Shown here: piece after piece, positions 9,607 through 20,739 of the stretch
How positions within the stretch are numbered: the first letter of the stretch is position 1
Layout of the letters: each line of letters opens with the position of its first letter
Assembly (NCBI GenBank): GCA_028823445.1
Contig: JAPKBH010000001.1
Span: 1 to 64,000, forward strand
Direction of reading: 5' to 3'
Length of the DNA: 64,000 bases
From: Acidimicrobiales bacterium
GTDB lineage: Bacteria > Actinomycetota > Acidimicrobiia > Acidimicrobiales > MedAcidi-G1
Notes under the pieces: model-generated
The model's input: the letters and a program-made list of their open reading frames with translations, nothing else
What the model was told of the DNA's origin: nothing
Database searches by the model: none
Made by a program: the position numbers and the translations under genes

Positions 9607-11007
9607 GTGAACAGCACCCGTGAAATATTGGATGGCGACCGAGTAAAGCTCAGCGTGGCCGTCGACGAAAAAGAATTCGACAAAGCGGTAGACGTAGCCT
9701 TTCGGCGCATCGCCAAAGAGGTGAGGCTTCCTGGCTTTCGCCCCGGCAAAGCGCCCCGCAAAATCTTGGAAGCACGCTTAGGAGTCGACGCTGGCCGCCA
9801 AGAAGCTATTCAAGATGCGGTACCCGAGCATTATGTAAAGGCGCTCATCGAACACCAAATTGACGCTATTGACTCGCCTCAGTTTGAAGTTACCGGTGGC
9901 GAAAGCGGCGGTGCCCTGACTTTTACCGCCATGGTGCCGGTGCGACCAAAAGTAACGGTTACCGACTACCAAAGCCTCCGGGTAGAAATCCCCAACCCGC
10001 TGGCCAGCGACGAAGACGTTGATCAACAAATCGATGCTTTGCGGCAACAATTTTCTACTCTCGAAGACGTCGACCGCCCGGTTGAAGACGGTGACCAAGT
10101 CACCATCGACATTGATGGCACCCACGACGGCGAAGCAGTAGAAGGCCTCACCACCAGCGACTACCTCTACGAAGTAGGGGCCGGAGCAGTAGTACCAGAA
10201 ATCGACGAAAACCTCCGCGGCGCCTCTAGTGGCGAGACCGTGACCTTCGACGCCGACCATCCCGACCCCGACGAAGATGGCAAGTTGAACTTCAGCATCG
10301 AAGTAAAAAAAGTACAAGAACGGGTGTTGCCTGAAGTAGACGACGAGTTCGCCGCTCAGGCTTCGGAATTTGCCACAGCCGACGAACTCCGCGAGGACAC
10401 CAAGAAACGCATCACCGACATGAAACGCTCGCAAGCTGCTTCGCAGGCCCGAGACCTCATGGCGCAAGCTTTGGGAGAATTGGTCACCCTTGACCCACCA
10501 GCCTCTTTAATTGAAACCGAAGTAACTAATCGTTTGCAAGACATGGCCATGCGTTTGCAGTCACAAGGCATGGACTTGGAGCGCTACCTCGAAGCGATCG
10601 GGCAAGACGTCGCCACCCTGCGTGAAAGCTTTTCAGAAGGAGCTGATCTCTCAGTCAAAGTAGACCTCGCCTTGCGTTGCGTGGTAGCCGCCGAGGGGCT
10701 CGAACCCGACGAAGAAAAATTCGACGAATACTTCGCTCTACTGGCCACCCAAATGGGCAGCGACGCCGAAGACGCTCGAGAAGTTTTGACTTCATCGGGG
10801 CGCATGATTGATTTGGAAGCCGACCTCGGTAAACAAGCAGCCATCGAATGGCTCTACGGACGAGCCGAAATAGTTGATGAAGACGGTACGGCCATCAACC
10901 GAGCCGACCTTGAGCCCCCCGAGGTCGAAGAACTCGTTGAAACCAACGCAACGGCCGACGAAGAAGCCGCAGATGAAGGCGAAGCAGAGGAAGAAGACAA
11001 CCAATGA
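9607..11007 (+). CDS. tig: Trigger factor
   Basis: [34 protein letters not shown]-like central domain, acidic tail; upstream of clpP-clpX. GTG start. Confidence 0.95.
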   Translation: MNSTREILDGDRVKLSVAVDEKEFDKAVDVAFRRIAKEVRLPGFRPGKAPRKILEARLGVDAGRQEAIQDAVPEHYVKALIEHQIDAIDSPQFEVTGGESGGALTFTAMVPVRPKVTVTDYQSLRVEIPNPLASDEDVDQQIDALRQQFSTLEDVDRPVEDGDQVTIDIDGTHDGEAVEGLTTSDYLYEVGAGAVVPEIDENLRGASSGETVTFDADHPDPDEDGKLNFSIEVKKVQERVLPEVDDEFAAQASEFATADELREDTKKRITDMKRSQAASQARDLMAQALGELVTLDPPASLIETEVTNRLQDMAMRLQSQGMDLERYLEAIGQDVATLRESFSEGADLSVKVDLALRCVVAAEGLEPDEEKFDEYFALLATQMGSDAEDAREVLTSSGRMIDLEADLGKQAAIEWLYGRAEIVDEDGTAINRADLEPPEVEELVETNATADEEAADEGEAEEEDNQ

Positions 11008-11651
11008 GCTTGGCAGACTTGAAGATCGAAAACTATTTGGTACCCACCGTGGTGGAACAAACCAATCGTGGTGAACGGGCCTACGACCTGTATTCCCGCC
11101 TACTAAAAGAAAACATCATCTTCATCGGGACACCCATTGATGACACCATCGCCAACCTGGTGTGTGCGCAACTGTTACACCTGGAATCAGAAAACCCAGA
11201 TCGAGACATCAGCCTCTACATCAACTCACCGGGGGGCGACATCAACGGATTGTTCGCTATCTACGACACCATGCAATACATTCGCCCGGACATCACAACC
11301 ATTTGCTTTGGCCAAGCAGCCTCAGCAGCTGCCGTGCTTCTGGCCGCCGGAACCCCTGGCAAGCGACTTGCTTTGCCACATGCCCGGGTGCTCATTCACC
11401 AGCCTTACGCCGGCGCACAAGGCCAAGCCACCGATATTGAGTTGGCCGCTAAAGAAATCCAACGTTTAAAAGAGCAACTCGAAGAAATTTTGGCTCGACA
11501 CACCGGCCAAGATGTGGAACGCATTCACCAAGACACCGACCGCGACTTTGTATTGACCGCTGCTGAGGCCAAAGAGTATGGCATTATTGATGAGGTGATC
11601 AACGAGCGGTCCATCGTGGACAACACGGGGGCCATCTCAGCGGTTGACTAA
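11004..11651 (+). CDS. clpP: ATP-dependent Clp protease proteolytic subunit
   Basis: [53 protein letters not shown] overlap with tig. Confidence 0.96.
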   Translation: MSLADLKIENYLVPTVVEQTNRGERAYDLYSRLLKENIIFIGTPIDDTIANLVCAQLLHLESENPDRDISLYINSPGGDINGLFAIYDTMQYIRPDITTICFGQAASAAAVLLAAGTPGKRLALPHARVLIHQPYAGAQGQATDIELAAKEIQRLKEQLEEILARHTGQDVERIHQDTDRDFVLTAAEAKEYGIIDEVINERSIVDNTGAISAVD

Positions 11652-11700
11652 TCAACCGAAAGCGCAAGCGAAAATCAACAAGTAAGCGAAAGGGGGACCG

Positions 11701-12960
11701 GTGGCCAAATTTGGTGAAGGAGGAGAACTCCTCAAATGCTCTTTTTGCGGCAAAACGCAAAAGTTGGTGAAAAAACTAATTGCCGGGCCCGGCGTTTACA
11801 TTTGTGACGAATGCATTGACCTCTGTAACGAGATCATTGAAGAAGAACTCTCTGAACCCAGTGAAGTAACGCTGGACAAACTACCTCGCCCTCGGGAAAT
11901 CAACGCCTTTTTAGATGATTACATCGTGGGCCAAGAACAAGCCAAAAAGATACTTTCGGTCGCCGTTTATAACCACTACAAACGAATCCAAGTAGGGGAC
12001 AAAAACGGCGAAGACGTAGAACTGGCCAAATCAAATATTTTGCTTATCGGCCCCACCGGCTGCGGAAAAACCCTCATGGCCCAAACGCTGGCTCGCATGC
12101 TTGACGTGCCCTTCGCTATAGCCGACGCCACCGCATTAACCGAAGCAGGCTATGTGGGCGAAGATGTTGAAAACATTTTGCTCAAACTCATTCAATCAGC
12201 CGACCAAGATATTAAACGAGCCGAAACTGGCATCATCTACATAGATGAGATAGACAAAATCGCTCGCAAAAGCGAAAACCCGTCAATCACCCGAGATGTT
12301 TCCGGCGAAGGGGTGCAACAAGCGCTGCTCAAAATTCTTGAAGGCGCCGTGGCCTCAGTGCCACCCCAGGGCGGCCGCAAACACCCTCACCAAGAATTCA
12401 TGCAAATCGACACCACCAACATCCTGTTTATCTGCGGAGGAGCTTTTGCCGGGTTAGAAGATGTGGTCGAAGCACGAATAGGGGGCAGCGGCGTGGGTTT
12501 CGGTGCCGACGTGCGCTCACCCAACGAAAAAGACTTAGGCGGGTTGTTCGCTTCGGTGCGTCCCGAAGACCTCACTAAGTTCGGGTTGATTCCCGAATTT
12601 ATTGGCCGCCTTCCGGTAGTAGGTACGGTCAACCAACTTGAAACTGATGCGCTGATAAAAATATTGACCGAACCACGCAACGCCTTAGTTAAGCAGTATC
12701 AGCGCATCTTTGCTTTTGAAGACGTGACGTTGACCTTTACCGACGAAGCCCTAACGACCATTGCTGAACAAGCCTTAGAACGCGGCACCGGTGCTCGCGG
12801 GCTGCGGTCCATCTTAGAAGAGGTCCTACTGGGCACCATGTACGAACTACCCGGCGGTAGCGACGTTGAAGAAGTAGTGGTTGATGCAGATTGCGTGGCC
12901 GAACGTACCGCTCCTACGTTGATTAGCCGTGGGTCTTCGCCCAAACGCGCCGCTTCTTAA
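11701..12960 (+). CDS. clpX: ATP-dependent Clp protease ATP-binding subunit ClpX
   Basis: N-terminal zinc domain CSFCGKTQ...CDECIDLC, Walker A GPTGCGKT, Walker [15 protein letters not shown] start with GGGGGA upstream. Confidence 0.97.
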   Translation: MAKFGEGGELLKCSFCGKTQKLVKKLIAGPGVYICDECIDLCNEIIEEELSEPSEVTLDKLPRPREINAFLDDYIVGQEQAKKILSVAVYNHYKRIQVGDKNGEDVELAKSNILLIGPTGCGKTLMAQTLARMLDVPFAIADATALTEAGYVGEDVENILLKLIQSADQDIKRAETGIIYIDEIDKIARKSENPSITRDVSGEGVQQALLKILEGAVASVPPQGGRKHPHQEFMQIDTTNILFICGGAFAGLEDVVEARIGGSGVGFGADVRSPNEKDLGGLFASVRPEDLTKFGLIPEFIGRLPVVGTVNQLETDALIKILTEPRNALVKQYQRIFAFEDVTLTFTDEALTTIAEQALERGTGARGLRSILEEVLLGTMYELPGGSDVEEVVVDADCVAERTAPTLISRGSSPKRAAS

Positions 12961-12968
12961 CCAGTTTC

Positions 12969-14258
12969 GTGGACTACACCGCCGCACTGCGGTTTTTGGA
13001 TCGCCACATAAACCTTGAGGCCACTGCAGGCCGTATTCACGGGTTAAGCCTTGAATCCATGGAAGGCTTAATGCAATGCATGGGCGATCCGCAGCAAGAC
13101 TTTCGCAGCATCCAGGTAACCGGCACCAACGGCAAAGGTTCAGTTTCGGCTATCACGGCTTCACTTTTGCAGGCCGCCGGTTTGCGGGTCGGGGTGTACG
13201 CCAGCCCCCATGTGGACACCATTCGAGAACGCTTACGCATTGATGGCAAAATGATCTCCGAAGAAGACTTCGGTGAATTAGTAGGCCAGATAGAACTTTT
13301 TGCCCAAAGCGCTCCCGTGCCACCTTCGTACTTTGAATTGCTTACTGCCGCAGCTTTTTTGTGGTTTGCCAACGAAGCGGTAGATGTGGCCATTGTTGAA
13401 GTTGGTTTGTTGGGCCGCTTCGATGCCACCAATGTTCTTAACGGCGAAGTGGCGGTGATTACCAACATTGGGCGAGACCACACCGATGGCCAAGAGGGGT
13501 GGCGACGAGCCATAGCAGAAGAAAAAGCAGGGATTATTGAGGCGCACCGGCCGTTGGTGTTGGGCGAAACCTCAGTAGATGTGCTTGATTTGTTTGTGGC
13601 TGAAAACCCAGAACCATTACTTACGCAAGGCGAATCTTTTGGGGTAACCGCAACTAGCCCCGCAGTAGGTGGTCAAGCAGTAGATCTCTGGACCAAAGAA
13701 GGAACCCACGACGAAATTTTCTTAGGGTTGTTTGGTGATCATCAAGCAGACAATGCTGCCCTGGCCTTGGCTACTGCTGAATCTTTTTTAGGGTCTGCCC
13801 TCGAAGGCGAGGTAGTGAGAGAAGGCTTGGCCGCCGTGGCATTGCCGGGGCGTCTTGAAGTTGCTGCAGCCCTTCCGCTGGTGATCCTTGACGGGGCGCA
13901 CAATCCGCCGGCTATGCGGGCCTTGGTGGCTTCGGTGCCCGAAGTATTTGGGGGAGTGCGCCGCACCGTAGTGCTGGGGGTTTTAGGCCCACGGGAACCC
14001 GCCGAGGTGGTGGCCGAACTGGCTGCGCTGCACCCCGAGTTGGTGATTTGTTGTACTGCGCCATCGGAAAGAGCGATAGATGCCGAGGCGTTGGCTCGTT
14101 TGGTTTCGGCTCAAGGCATAGACGTTGAAGTGGTGGTTGACAGCCACGAGGCCGTTCGGCGGGCTTTAGCGCTAAGCGACGAAGACGATTTGGTTTTGGT
14201 TACCGGCTCTTTCTATGTGCTGTCGGCGGCTCGACAGGTGCTAGCCGAAGCGGAATAA
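12969..14258 (+). CDS. folC: Folylpolyglutamate synthase/dihydrofolate synthase
   Basis: VTGTNGKGSVSAITASLLQAAGLRVGVYASPH, EVGLLGRFDATNVL, LDGAHNPPAM. Confidence 0.93.
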   Translation: MDYTAALRFLDRHINLEATAGRIHGLSLESMEGLMQCMGDPQQDFRSIQVTGTNGKGSVSAITASLLQAAGLRVGVYASPHVDTIRERLRIDGKMISEEDFGELVGQIELFAQSAPVPPSYFELLTAAAFLWFANEAVDVAIVEVGLLGRFDATNVLNGEVAVITNIGRDHTDGQEGWRRAIAEEKAGIIEAHRPLVLGETSVDVLDLFVAENPEPLLTQGESFGVTATSPAVGGQAVDLWTKEGTHDEIFLGLFGDHQADNAALALATAESFLGSALEGEVVREGLAAVALPGRLEVAAALPLVILDGAHNPPAMRALVASVPEVFGGVRRTVVLGVLGPREPAEVVAELAALHPELVICCTAPSERAIDAEALARLVSAQGIDVEVVVDSHEAVRRALALSDEDDLVLVTGSFYVLSAARQVLAEAE

Positions 14259-14308
14259 TTGCCGAAATCGTTGTCGGGATGCGGGCCTTTGGTCGTAGCC
14301 TGACCGAC

Positions 14309-14716
14309 ATGGAAAAAACCTTTGTCATTTGTAAACCCGATGCCGTAGAACGTGGCTTAGTCGGGGAAATCATTAACCGTTTTGAGCGCAAAGGCTTGAC
14401 GGTAGTAGCCGCCGAATTGCGTACGTTGGATCACGAAACGTTGGGCCGCCACTACGAAGAACACGCCGGAAAACCATTCTTCGATGATTTAGTGTCCTTC
14501 ATGTCGCGGTCGCCAGCCATGGTTTTGGTGCTTGAAGGCCCGGAAGATACTTACGCCGTGGTGCGCTCCATGATGGGTACCACCAATCCTTGCCAAGCAG
14601 CCCCCGGGACCATTCGTGGCGACTTTGGTTTATTAATGACCGAAAACCTGGTGCATGGGTCGGATTCAACGGCTTCTGCTGAGCGAGAAATAGGTATTTT
14701 CTTCCCGAATTTGTAG
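14309..14716 (+). CDS. ndk: Nucleoside diphosphate kinase
   Basis: MEKTFVICKPDAVERGLVGEIINRFERKGL, active-site region NLVHGSDSTASAEREIGIFF. Confidence 0.96.
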   Translation: MEKTFVICKPDAVERGLVGEIINRFERKGLTVVAAELRTLDHETLGRHYEEHAGKPFFDDLVSFMSRSPAMVLVLEGPEDTYAVVRSMMGTTNPCQAAPGTIRGDFGLLMTENLVHGSDSTASAEREIGIFFPNL

Positions 14717-14827
14717 AGAATCGGTGAACCTCACCATGCCTCCTCTCTTATTGTGGTCAACCATGCGCCGAGAGTGGCAAAGCGCTGAAAAGCCGGTTAC
14801 AGTTGCCAGTCAGATAGAGCAAAAGTT

Positions 14828-14846
14828 GTACGGTAAAAAACCGTAC
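14828..14846. promoter_or_regulatory. Perfect inverted repeat upstream of mreB
   Basis: GTACGGT-AAAAA-ACCGTAC, 40 bp upstream of the mreB ATG; no T tract follows, so not a standard terminator. Confidence 0.5.
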
Positions 14847-14885
14847 CGTCGCTCCAAAATTATTTGACGAAACGGACTGCGGCGC

Positions 14886-15938
14886 ATGGCCTCACGACAT
14901 CAACGAAAAAGCAAAGGGGCACGGCTAGGGAGCCGCGACATTGCCGTTGATCTCGGCACAGCAAACACCGTTATTTATGTACGCGGCGAAGGGGTAGTAC
15001 TCGACGAACCCTCCGTGGTAGCTATCAACATTATGGACGGCACCCCACTCGCCGTGGGCGCCGAAGCCAAACGCATGATTGGTCGCACCCCCAGCCACAT
15101 TCAAGCCACCAGGCCTTTAAAAGACGGGGTAATCGCCGACTTCGAAGTCTGCGAAAAAATGCTTCGTTACTTCATCCAAACGGTACACCAAAGCAAATGG
15201 TCAAAACCTCGCATGGTTATCTGCGTGCCTTCCGGCGTTACCGGGGTAGAACGTCGAGCCGTACAAGAAGTCGCTGAATACGCCGGTGCCCGACCCCCGG
15301 CCTACATCATTGAAGAACCCATGGCCGCAGCCATCGGCGCCGGGTTACCCGTGGCCGAACCCACCGGATCAATGATTGTTGACATCGGCGGCGGCACCAC
15401 CGAAGTCGCCGTCATCTCACTCGGTGGGGTAGTGGCAACACAAACTTCCCGCATCGGGGGCGACGAACTCGACGAAGCCATCCGCCAATACCTAAAAAAA
15501 GAATACGGAGTGGACGCCGGAGCTCGCACCGTAGAAGAACTCAAAATAGGACTCGGATCAGCAGTTCCACTAATTGAAGAACAACGAGCAGAATTTCGCG
15601 GACGAGACCTAGTAACTGGACTCCCTCGTACCGTGGTCATCAGTACCAACGAGATTCGCGAAGCTATGGAAGAACCCGTAGCGACCATTATTGACACGGT
15701 AAAGGCCACCCTTGACCAGACTCCACCGGAACTTTCTGCGGACATTATGGAACGCGGTATAACCCTGGCCGGCGGCGGTTCGCTACTGGTAGGGCTACCC
15801 GAACGTCTTCGTGCCGAAACCGGCATGCCAGTATGGCTCGCCCCCGACCCACTGCTCTCCGTGGTGATCGGCGCCGGTATGGCCTTAGACCACCTTGATG
15901 CTTACGGCGACACCGTCTTCGGCGACGGAATGGAATAA
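14886..15938 (+). CDS. mreB: Rod shape-determining protein MreB
   Basis: IAVDLGTANTVIYVRGEGVVLDEPSVVAI, MIVDIGGGTTEVAVISLGG; first gene of the mreBCD block. Confidence 0.97.
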   Translation: MASRHQRKSKGARLGSRDIAVDLGTANTVIYVRGEGVVLDEPSVVAINIMDGTPLAVGAEAKRMIGRTPSHIQATRPLKDGVIADFEVCEKMLRYFIQTVHQSKWSKPRMVICVPSGVTGVERRAVQEVAEYAGARPPAYIIEEPMAAAIGAGLPVAEPTGSMIVDIGGGTTEVAVISLGGVVATQTSRIGGDELDEAIRQYLKKEYGVDAGARTVEELKIGLGSAVPLIEEQRAEFRGRDLVTGLPRTVVISTNEIREAMEEPVATIIDTVKATLDQTPPELSADIMERGITLAGGGSLLVGLPERLRAETGMPVWLAPDPLLSVVIGAGMALDHLDAYGDTVFGDGME

Positions 15939-15941
15939 CCC

Positions 15942-16769
15942 ATGGCGGCCCCCCGGCCTGCCGAACGGCCTCGCCACACTCTGCTCATAATATTGGCCGC
16001 CGCGCTGACCCTGCTCACCTTGCAGATACGCGGCGCCCAACCCCTCGATGCTTTCCAACAAGGGGTGCGTGACATCATTAGCCCGGTGCGCACACTGGTA
16101 GACCGAGGCACCGACCCTCTGCAAAATGCTTTGTCAGGTATTTTTAACTACGGTTCGTTAGAAGCAGAAAATGAACGTTTGGCCAAAGAATTAGCACGAG
16201 TCAGAGGGCTCGTGCTGAGCGACGAAGCAGACCGCGAACTTCTCGAACGCTTGCTGGGCGAAATTGATATCGCCTACACCGACCTTGACACCGTTATCGC
16301 CCGCATCTTGGGCACCCCACCCGGCAACTTCGGCACCCACCTCGTAGAAATAGACAAAGGCAGCGACGATGGCCTCCGAGAAGGCCAAGCGGTAGTAACC
16401 GGTGCTGGCTTGGTGGGGCGCCTTGCTCAGGTAGATCGAGAACGCTCAGTAGTGATACTGGCCACTCACCCAGATTTTTCCGTCGGCGTGCGCTTGGTCG
16501 AATCTCAAGATGAAGGACTAGCCAGCGGCACCGGTGGCCATGAACTTCGCATAGAAGCAGGAGTACGCCTCGACGCGGTAATTGTCCTCAACGAAGTAGT
16601 AGTTACTGCTGGAGGAAGAAGCCGTTTCCCTGCTGACATTCCCGTTGGAAGAGTTACCGTCCCCGACAATTACGCCGAGTACGAACGCTCAATCCGGGTC
16701 GAGTTGGCGGCCAGTTTAGAGAACCTGAGTTTTCTTAATGTGGTCATCAACAATGGCGAAGATAACTAA
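15942..16769 (+). CDS. mreC: Rod shape-determining protein MreC
   Basis: N-terminal TM helix, coiled coil (EAENERLAKELARVRGL), VEIDKGSDDGLREGQAVVTGAGLVGRL; follows mreB. Confidence 0.92.
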   Translation: MAAPRPAERPRHTLLIILAAALTLLTLQIRGAQPLDAFQQGVRDIISPVRTLVDRGTDPLQNALSGIFNYGSLEAENERLAKELARVRGLVLSDEADRELLERLLGEIDIAYTDLDTVIARILGTPPGNFGTHLVEIDKGSDDGLREGQAVVTGAGLVGRLAQVDRERSVVILATHPDFSVGVRLVESQDEGLASGTGGHELRIEAGVRLDAVIVLNEVVVTAGGRSRFPADIPVGRVTVPDNYAEYERSIRVELAASLENLSFLNVVINNGEDN

Positions 16770-17290
16770 TGACCACCCGCCTGCGTTTTACTCTAATTCT
16801 GTTGACCGCCGGGTTACTGCAAGCCACTGTGCTGGCCGAATTTCGCTTTCTCGGGGTATCGGTAGAACTCTTGTTGCTGGTTACCGTATTAGTAGCTTTT
16901 CATGGGGGCCCCGAACGAGGCGCATGGGTGGGCTTGGCGGCCAGCCTCATTCAAGATGCTCTCACCGGTGCACCTTTTGGGATACACGCCCTAATTTATG
17001 CCCCGCTTGCCCTCGCAGTAAGCAGCCTTGAAGACCGCACGGTCGGGGCAAGCCCGGCGTTAAACGGCCTGGGCCTGGCACTGGTAGTGGCCTCGGGAAG
17101 CGCTTTGGTATCCATAGCGGGGCTCCTCTTTGGCCAAATAGCGATATCGTTCGAAACGCTCAGCGAACGGGCAATGTTGGCCGGGTTTTTGACCGCCCTG
17201 ATAGCCAAACCAGTTAACGAAGTTATTCGCTGGTCAGTTGACGGGGTGGTGGCCGGGGAAATCGAACTCCGTAGCCCACAAAGAAACTAA
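16769..17290 (+). CDS. mreD: Rod shape-determining protein MreD
   Basis: Small polytopic membrane protein between mreC and PBP2; TAATG overlaps on both sides. Confidence 0.85.
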   Translation: MTTRLRFTLILLTAGLLQATVLAEFRFLGVSVELLLLVTVLVAFHGGPERGAWVGLAASLIQDALTGAPFGIHALIYAPLALAVSSLEDRTVGASPALNGLGLALVVASGSALVSIAGLLFGQIAISFETLSERAMLAGFLTALIAKPVNEVIRWSVDGVVAGEIELRSPQRN

Positions 17291-19539
17291 TGGATACCAA
17301 CAGTCGCTACCGCATGCGCATCTTGGCCGTGGTGGCCTTCTCGCTTTTTGCTGCGCTCACCGCCCGTCTTTGGTTTTTGCAGGTTCTGACCGGAGAAGAA
17401 GCAGCGGTAGTGGCCCAAACTAATATTTTAAGAGAAATACGTGTGCCCGCCCTACGAGGTCGCATCCTTGACGTTGAAGGACGCACCTTGGTCGGAAACC
17501 GTTTGACCACCATGGTGACCATCAACCGACGCTCGCTGGACGATGCCGACCTGACCGGCGAACAACGCCAAACCATGCTGACAGAAATAGCGCAAGAGGT
17601 AAACAGTTCCGGGCTCTTGCTTAAGGTCACCGATATCGAACGCTCGCTAAACGATTCCTCATTTGGACGCTACGACGACGTGCCCGTTGCCGTAGATGTC
17701 GACGAAGAACTCTTGATTTATTTTGGCGAACGCCCCAACGAATTCCCTGGAGTAAAGGTAGTAGATAGTACAGTCCGGGCCTACCTCTATGGCGACCTCG
17801 CCAGCCACATTTTGGGGTGGGTGGGGCCCATCAACGGTGGCGAGTATGCCAGCCGAAGACCTCCAGAGAATAAGGCCTACAGTCTGCGCGACGAAATAGG
17901 CAAAGCTGGCATTGAACTGATGTTCGAAAACGACTTACGTGGGGTAGCAGGCCGGCGCATCGTAGAAGTAGACCGCTTGGGGCAAATAGTACGAGAACGA
18001 GAAGAACTCTTTATTGCCCCCATCCCCGGCGATGATGTGCGCCTCACCCTAGATATCAATGTGCAGTACTTAGCGGAAAGCGAGTTGGAGCGAACAATTT
18101 ATGCGCAACGCTTGGTGGCTCCCATCAAAGAAAAAGATGCCGAAGAGGACCCCCCAGAGTTTGAAGTACCGGGCGGAGCGGTGGTTATTCTTGACCCCAC
18201 CGACGGCGATGTGGTGGCCATGGCTTCCTACCCCACCTTCGACCCCAACGAATCCATAGGGGGGTTTAGCCGAGACCAGTGGGAGGCCCTCAACGACCCG
18301 CTCAACGATCTGCCCATGTTTAACCGAGCTATTCAAGGCGAATACGCCCCCGGATCTACCTTTAAACTCTTCACCGCCCATGCCGCATGGCACGAAGAAG
18401 TCTTTGGTGTGGGCATGGTCAAACCAGCGGACGAACCTTGGGACGACCCCGGCTACTACCGTCTGCAAAGTTGCGTCGGAGACACCGACGATTCGGCCTC
18501 GGCCGGAGGTTGCATGTTTCGCAATGCAGGCTCCGCCCCTTACCCGCAAGTAGATTTAGTGCGCGCCTTTACCGTGTCGAGCGATGTGTACTTTTACATC
18601 ATTGGCGAATCTATTTACATCAACGCTCAACACAACGAAACAGCTATACAAGACACGGCAGAAGAATACGGCATGGGCTTCGAAACCGGAATCGCCTTGC
18701 CCTTTGAACAAGACGGGTTTTTGCCCACTCCAGACAAACGCCAAGATCGCCACGACGCCAATCCGGTAGCTTTCCCTAGTGCTCGCTGGTACCCCGGAGA
18801 CAACGTCAACACCGCCATCGGACAAGGCGGGGTTTTGGTCACCCCCCTACAACTCGCCAACGCTTACGCCACCTTCGCCAACAACGGCACCATCTGGTCG
18901 CCCAATATTGCGGAAGAAGTAACCACCCAAGAAGGCGACATGATGCGAACCTTTGGCCCACGGGCCATGGGCAGTGTCGAGATAGACCCCGAATTTCGCG
19001 TGCGAGCGCTCGCTGGGTTAACCGGGGTAACCAGCGACGAAGACGGCACCGCTTACGAGGCCTTTAATGGGCGCTCTACCGGCGGAACATATTTCCCCCT
19101 AGAAGAATTCCCGGTAGCGGCAAAAACCGGAACCGCCGAAGTGCGCGGCAAAGCCGACACCTCGCTCTTTGCAGCCTTTGGGCCAGCCGAGAACCCGTCC
19201 TATGTCATCGTGGCCATTTTAGAAGAAGCAGGCTTCGGTAGCCGAGTGGCCGCCCCCTTGGTTTCACGGATCCTCAATCAACTACTTACCGATGCGGTGG
19301 CCGTAGCACCAACGGCTGCCGAAAGTTATGCCCAAGCGGCGGCACTTCCGCTGTGCCTGAACTGGCAAGAATGGATGAACAGCGACCGTCTCTCACAACT
19401 TGAAGGGTCACGGTCTGCTACCGACTCAGAAACCGGCCCGATCATTGACGCCGACGGGAAAGTACGGGTACGTGGCATGCTCATCGAATGCCAGGCTCTG
19501 CTATTGGCCTACGGCGAACTCGCCGGAGGAACCTCATGA
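17290..19539 (+). CDS. mrdA: Penicillin-binding protein 2 (elongation transpeptidase)
   Basis: PALRGRILDVEGRTL, SxxK in YAPGSTFKLFTA, KTGTAEV; between mreD and rodA. Confidence 0.93.
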   Translation: MDTNSRYRMRILAVVAFSLFAALTARLWFLQVLTGEEAAVVAQTNILREIRVPALRGRILDVEGRTLVGNRLTTMVTINRRSLDDADLTGEQRQTMLTEIAQEVNSSGLLLKVTDIERSLNDSSFGRYDDVPVAVDVDEELLIYFGERPNEFPGVKVVDSTVRAYLYGDLASHILGWVGPINGGEYASRRPPENKAYSLRDEIGKAGIELMFENDLRGVAGRRIVEVDRLGQIVREREELFIAPIPGDDVRLTLDINVQYLAESELERTIYAQRLVAPIKEKDAEEDPPEFEVPGGAVVILDPTDGDVVAMASYPTFDPNESIGGFSRDQWEALNDPLNDLPMFNRAIQGEYAPGSTFKLFTAHAAWHEEVFGVGMVKPADEPWDDPGYYRLQSCVGDTDDSASAGGCMFRNAGSAPYPQVDLVRAFTVSSDVYFYIIGESIYINAQHNETAIQDTAEEYGMGFETGIALPFEQDGFLPTPDKRQDRHDANPVAFPSARWYPGDNVNTAIGQGGVLVTPLQLANAYATFANNGTIWSPNIAEEVTTQEGDMMRTFGPRAMGSVEIDPEFRVRALAGLTGVTSDEDGTAYEAFNGRSTGGTYFPLEEFPVAAKTGTAEVRGKADTSLFAAFGPAENPSYVIVAILEEAGFGSRVAAPLVSRILNQLLTDAVAVAPTAAESYAQAAALPLCLNWQEWMNSDRLSQLEGSRSATDSETGPIIDADGKVRVRGMLIECQALLLAYGELAGGTS

Positions 19540-20681
19540 CCAGCCCCCGGTTGCCTCAAGAAAATCGACCAACCATGTTGCGTCATGTTGACTATTTGCT
19601 GCCAATTTTTGCTGCCCTGATTTCTGCGGTGGGAGTAATCATGGTCTACTCGGCGACTCGGGGCCCAGCAACCGAACTTCTTCCCGCCCAAACCCGCTAT
19701 CTGGAGCGGCACCTTACTTTTGTGCTTATAGGGCTGGTTGCCATGTTTATTACCGCATGGATAGGCCACCGGTTCGCCCAACGCATGGCGGTAGCCCTCT
19801 ATGGCGGGCTGATATTTCTTTTAGTAGCAGTTTTAGTGGCTGGCGTAGAAGTCAAAGGCGCACGCGCTTGGTTCCAATTTGCCGGCTATCAACTACAGCC
19901 CTCCGAATTCGGCAAACTGGTGGTCATCGTGGTGTTGGCCGCTTGGTTCGGTTCGGTAGAAACCGTCAATGCCCAGCGACTACTAGTCGGGCTCGCCATG
20001 GTCGCTCTACCCACCCTCATTATTTTGAAACAACCCGACTTAGGAACGGTGCTGGTTTACGGCGCCATAACGGCCGGAATGACCATGGTGGCCGGAGTAA
20101 AAGGGCGACACCTTTTTATATTGGCGCTTTTGGCGATAACCGGAACAGTAGTCGTATTGCAATCAGACCGCTTAGCGAGTTACCAAGTGGATCGCTTGCT
20201 GGTCTTCATCGACGGTGAATCAAACTCCGGTGCCCGCTACAACTTAGAACAAGCACAAATCGCTATTGGCAACGGCGGACTCACCGGAAAAGGCTTATTT
20301 CAAGGAACCCAAAACAACTCCGACCTCGTACCTGAACAACAAACCGACTTTATTTTTACGGTGATCGGTGAAGAAACCGGCTTCGTGGGCAGCGTGGTCG
20401 TGTTGGGGCTTATGGCTTTGCTGCTGGTGCGTATCTGGCGTATCGGACAAATCGCCGACGATCGCTTCGGGCGGTTGCTTTCGGCCGGCGTGTTCTCAAT
20501 GATCCTGTTCCAAATTTTTCAAAGCGTGGGTATGGCTATCGGAATCATGCCCATAACCGGTATTCCTTTGCCGCTAGTGAGTTACGGCGGGTCATCAGTG
20601 CTCAGTACTTTTTTGGCCTTGGGGCTCGTACAAAGCGTGCACATGCGCCGCCACGACTACCGCTATTCCAGCACTTTCTAA
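19536..20681 (+). CDS. rodA: SEDS-family rod-shape protein RodA
   Basis: SEDS motifs KGARAWFQFAGYQLQPSEFGKL, QPDLGTVLV, EQQTDFIFTVIGEETGFVG, PLVSYGGSSVLS. Start at ATG 19536 (ATGA overlap with PBP2). Confidence 0.94.
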   Translation: MTSPRLPQENRPTMLRHVDYLLPIFAALISAVGVIMVYSATRGPATELLPAQTRYLERHLTFVLIGLVAMFITAWIGHRFAQRMAVALYGGLIFLLVAVLVAGVEVKGARAWFQFAGYQLQPSEFGKLVVIVVLAAWFGSVETVNAQRLLVGLAMVALPTLIILKQPDLGTVLVYGAITAGMTMVAGVKGRHLFILALLAITGTVVVLQSDRLASYQVDRLLVFIDGESNSGARYNLEQAQIAIGNGGLTGKGLFQGTQNNSDLVPEQQTDFIFTVIGEETGFVGSVVVLGLMALLLVRIWRIGQIADDRFGRLLSAGVFSMILFQIFQSVGMAIGIMPITGIPLPLVSYGGSSVLSTFLALGLVQSVHMRRHDYRYSSTF

Positions 20682-20739
20682 ACCAAGCGGTTAATAACTG
20701 GCCACCCCACGTGTACTCCTGCGGTAGTATGAGCAACTT

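Noticed and set aside
9778-10467. 229-aa antisense ORF opposite trigger factor
   Set aside because: Lies entirely inside tig on the opposite strand; composition (Phe/Val/Gly-rich) fits a shadow ORF produced by codon bias.
15302-15826. 174-aa antisense ORF opposite mreB
   Set aside because: Inside the highly conserved mreB; low-complexity Ser-rich translation.
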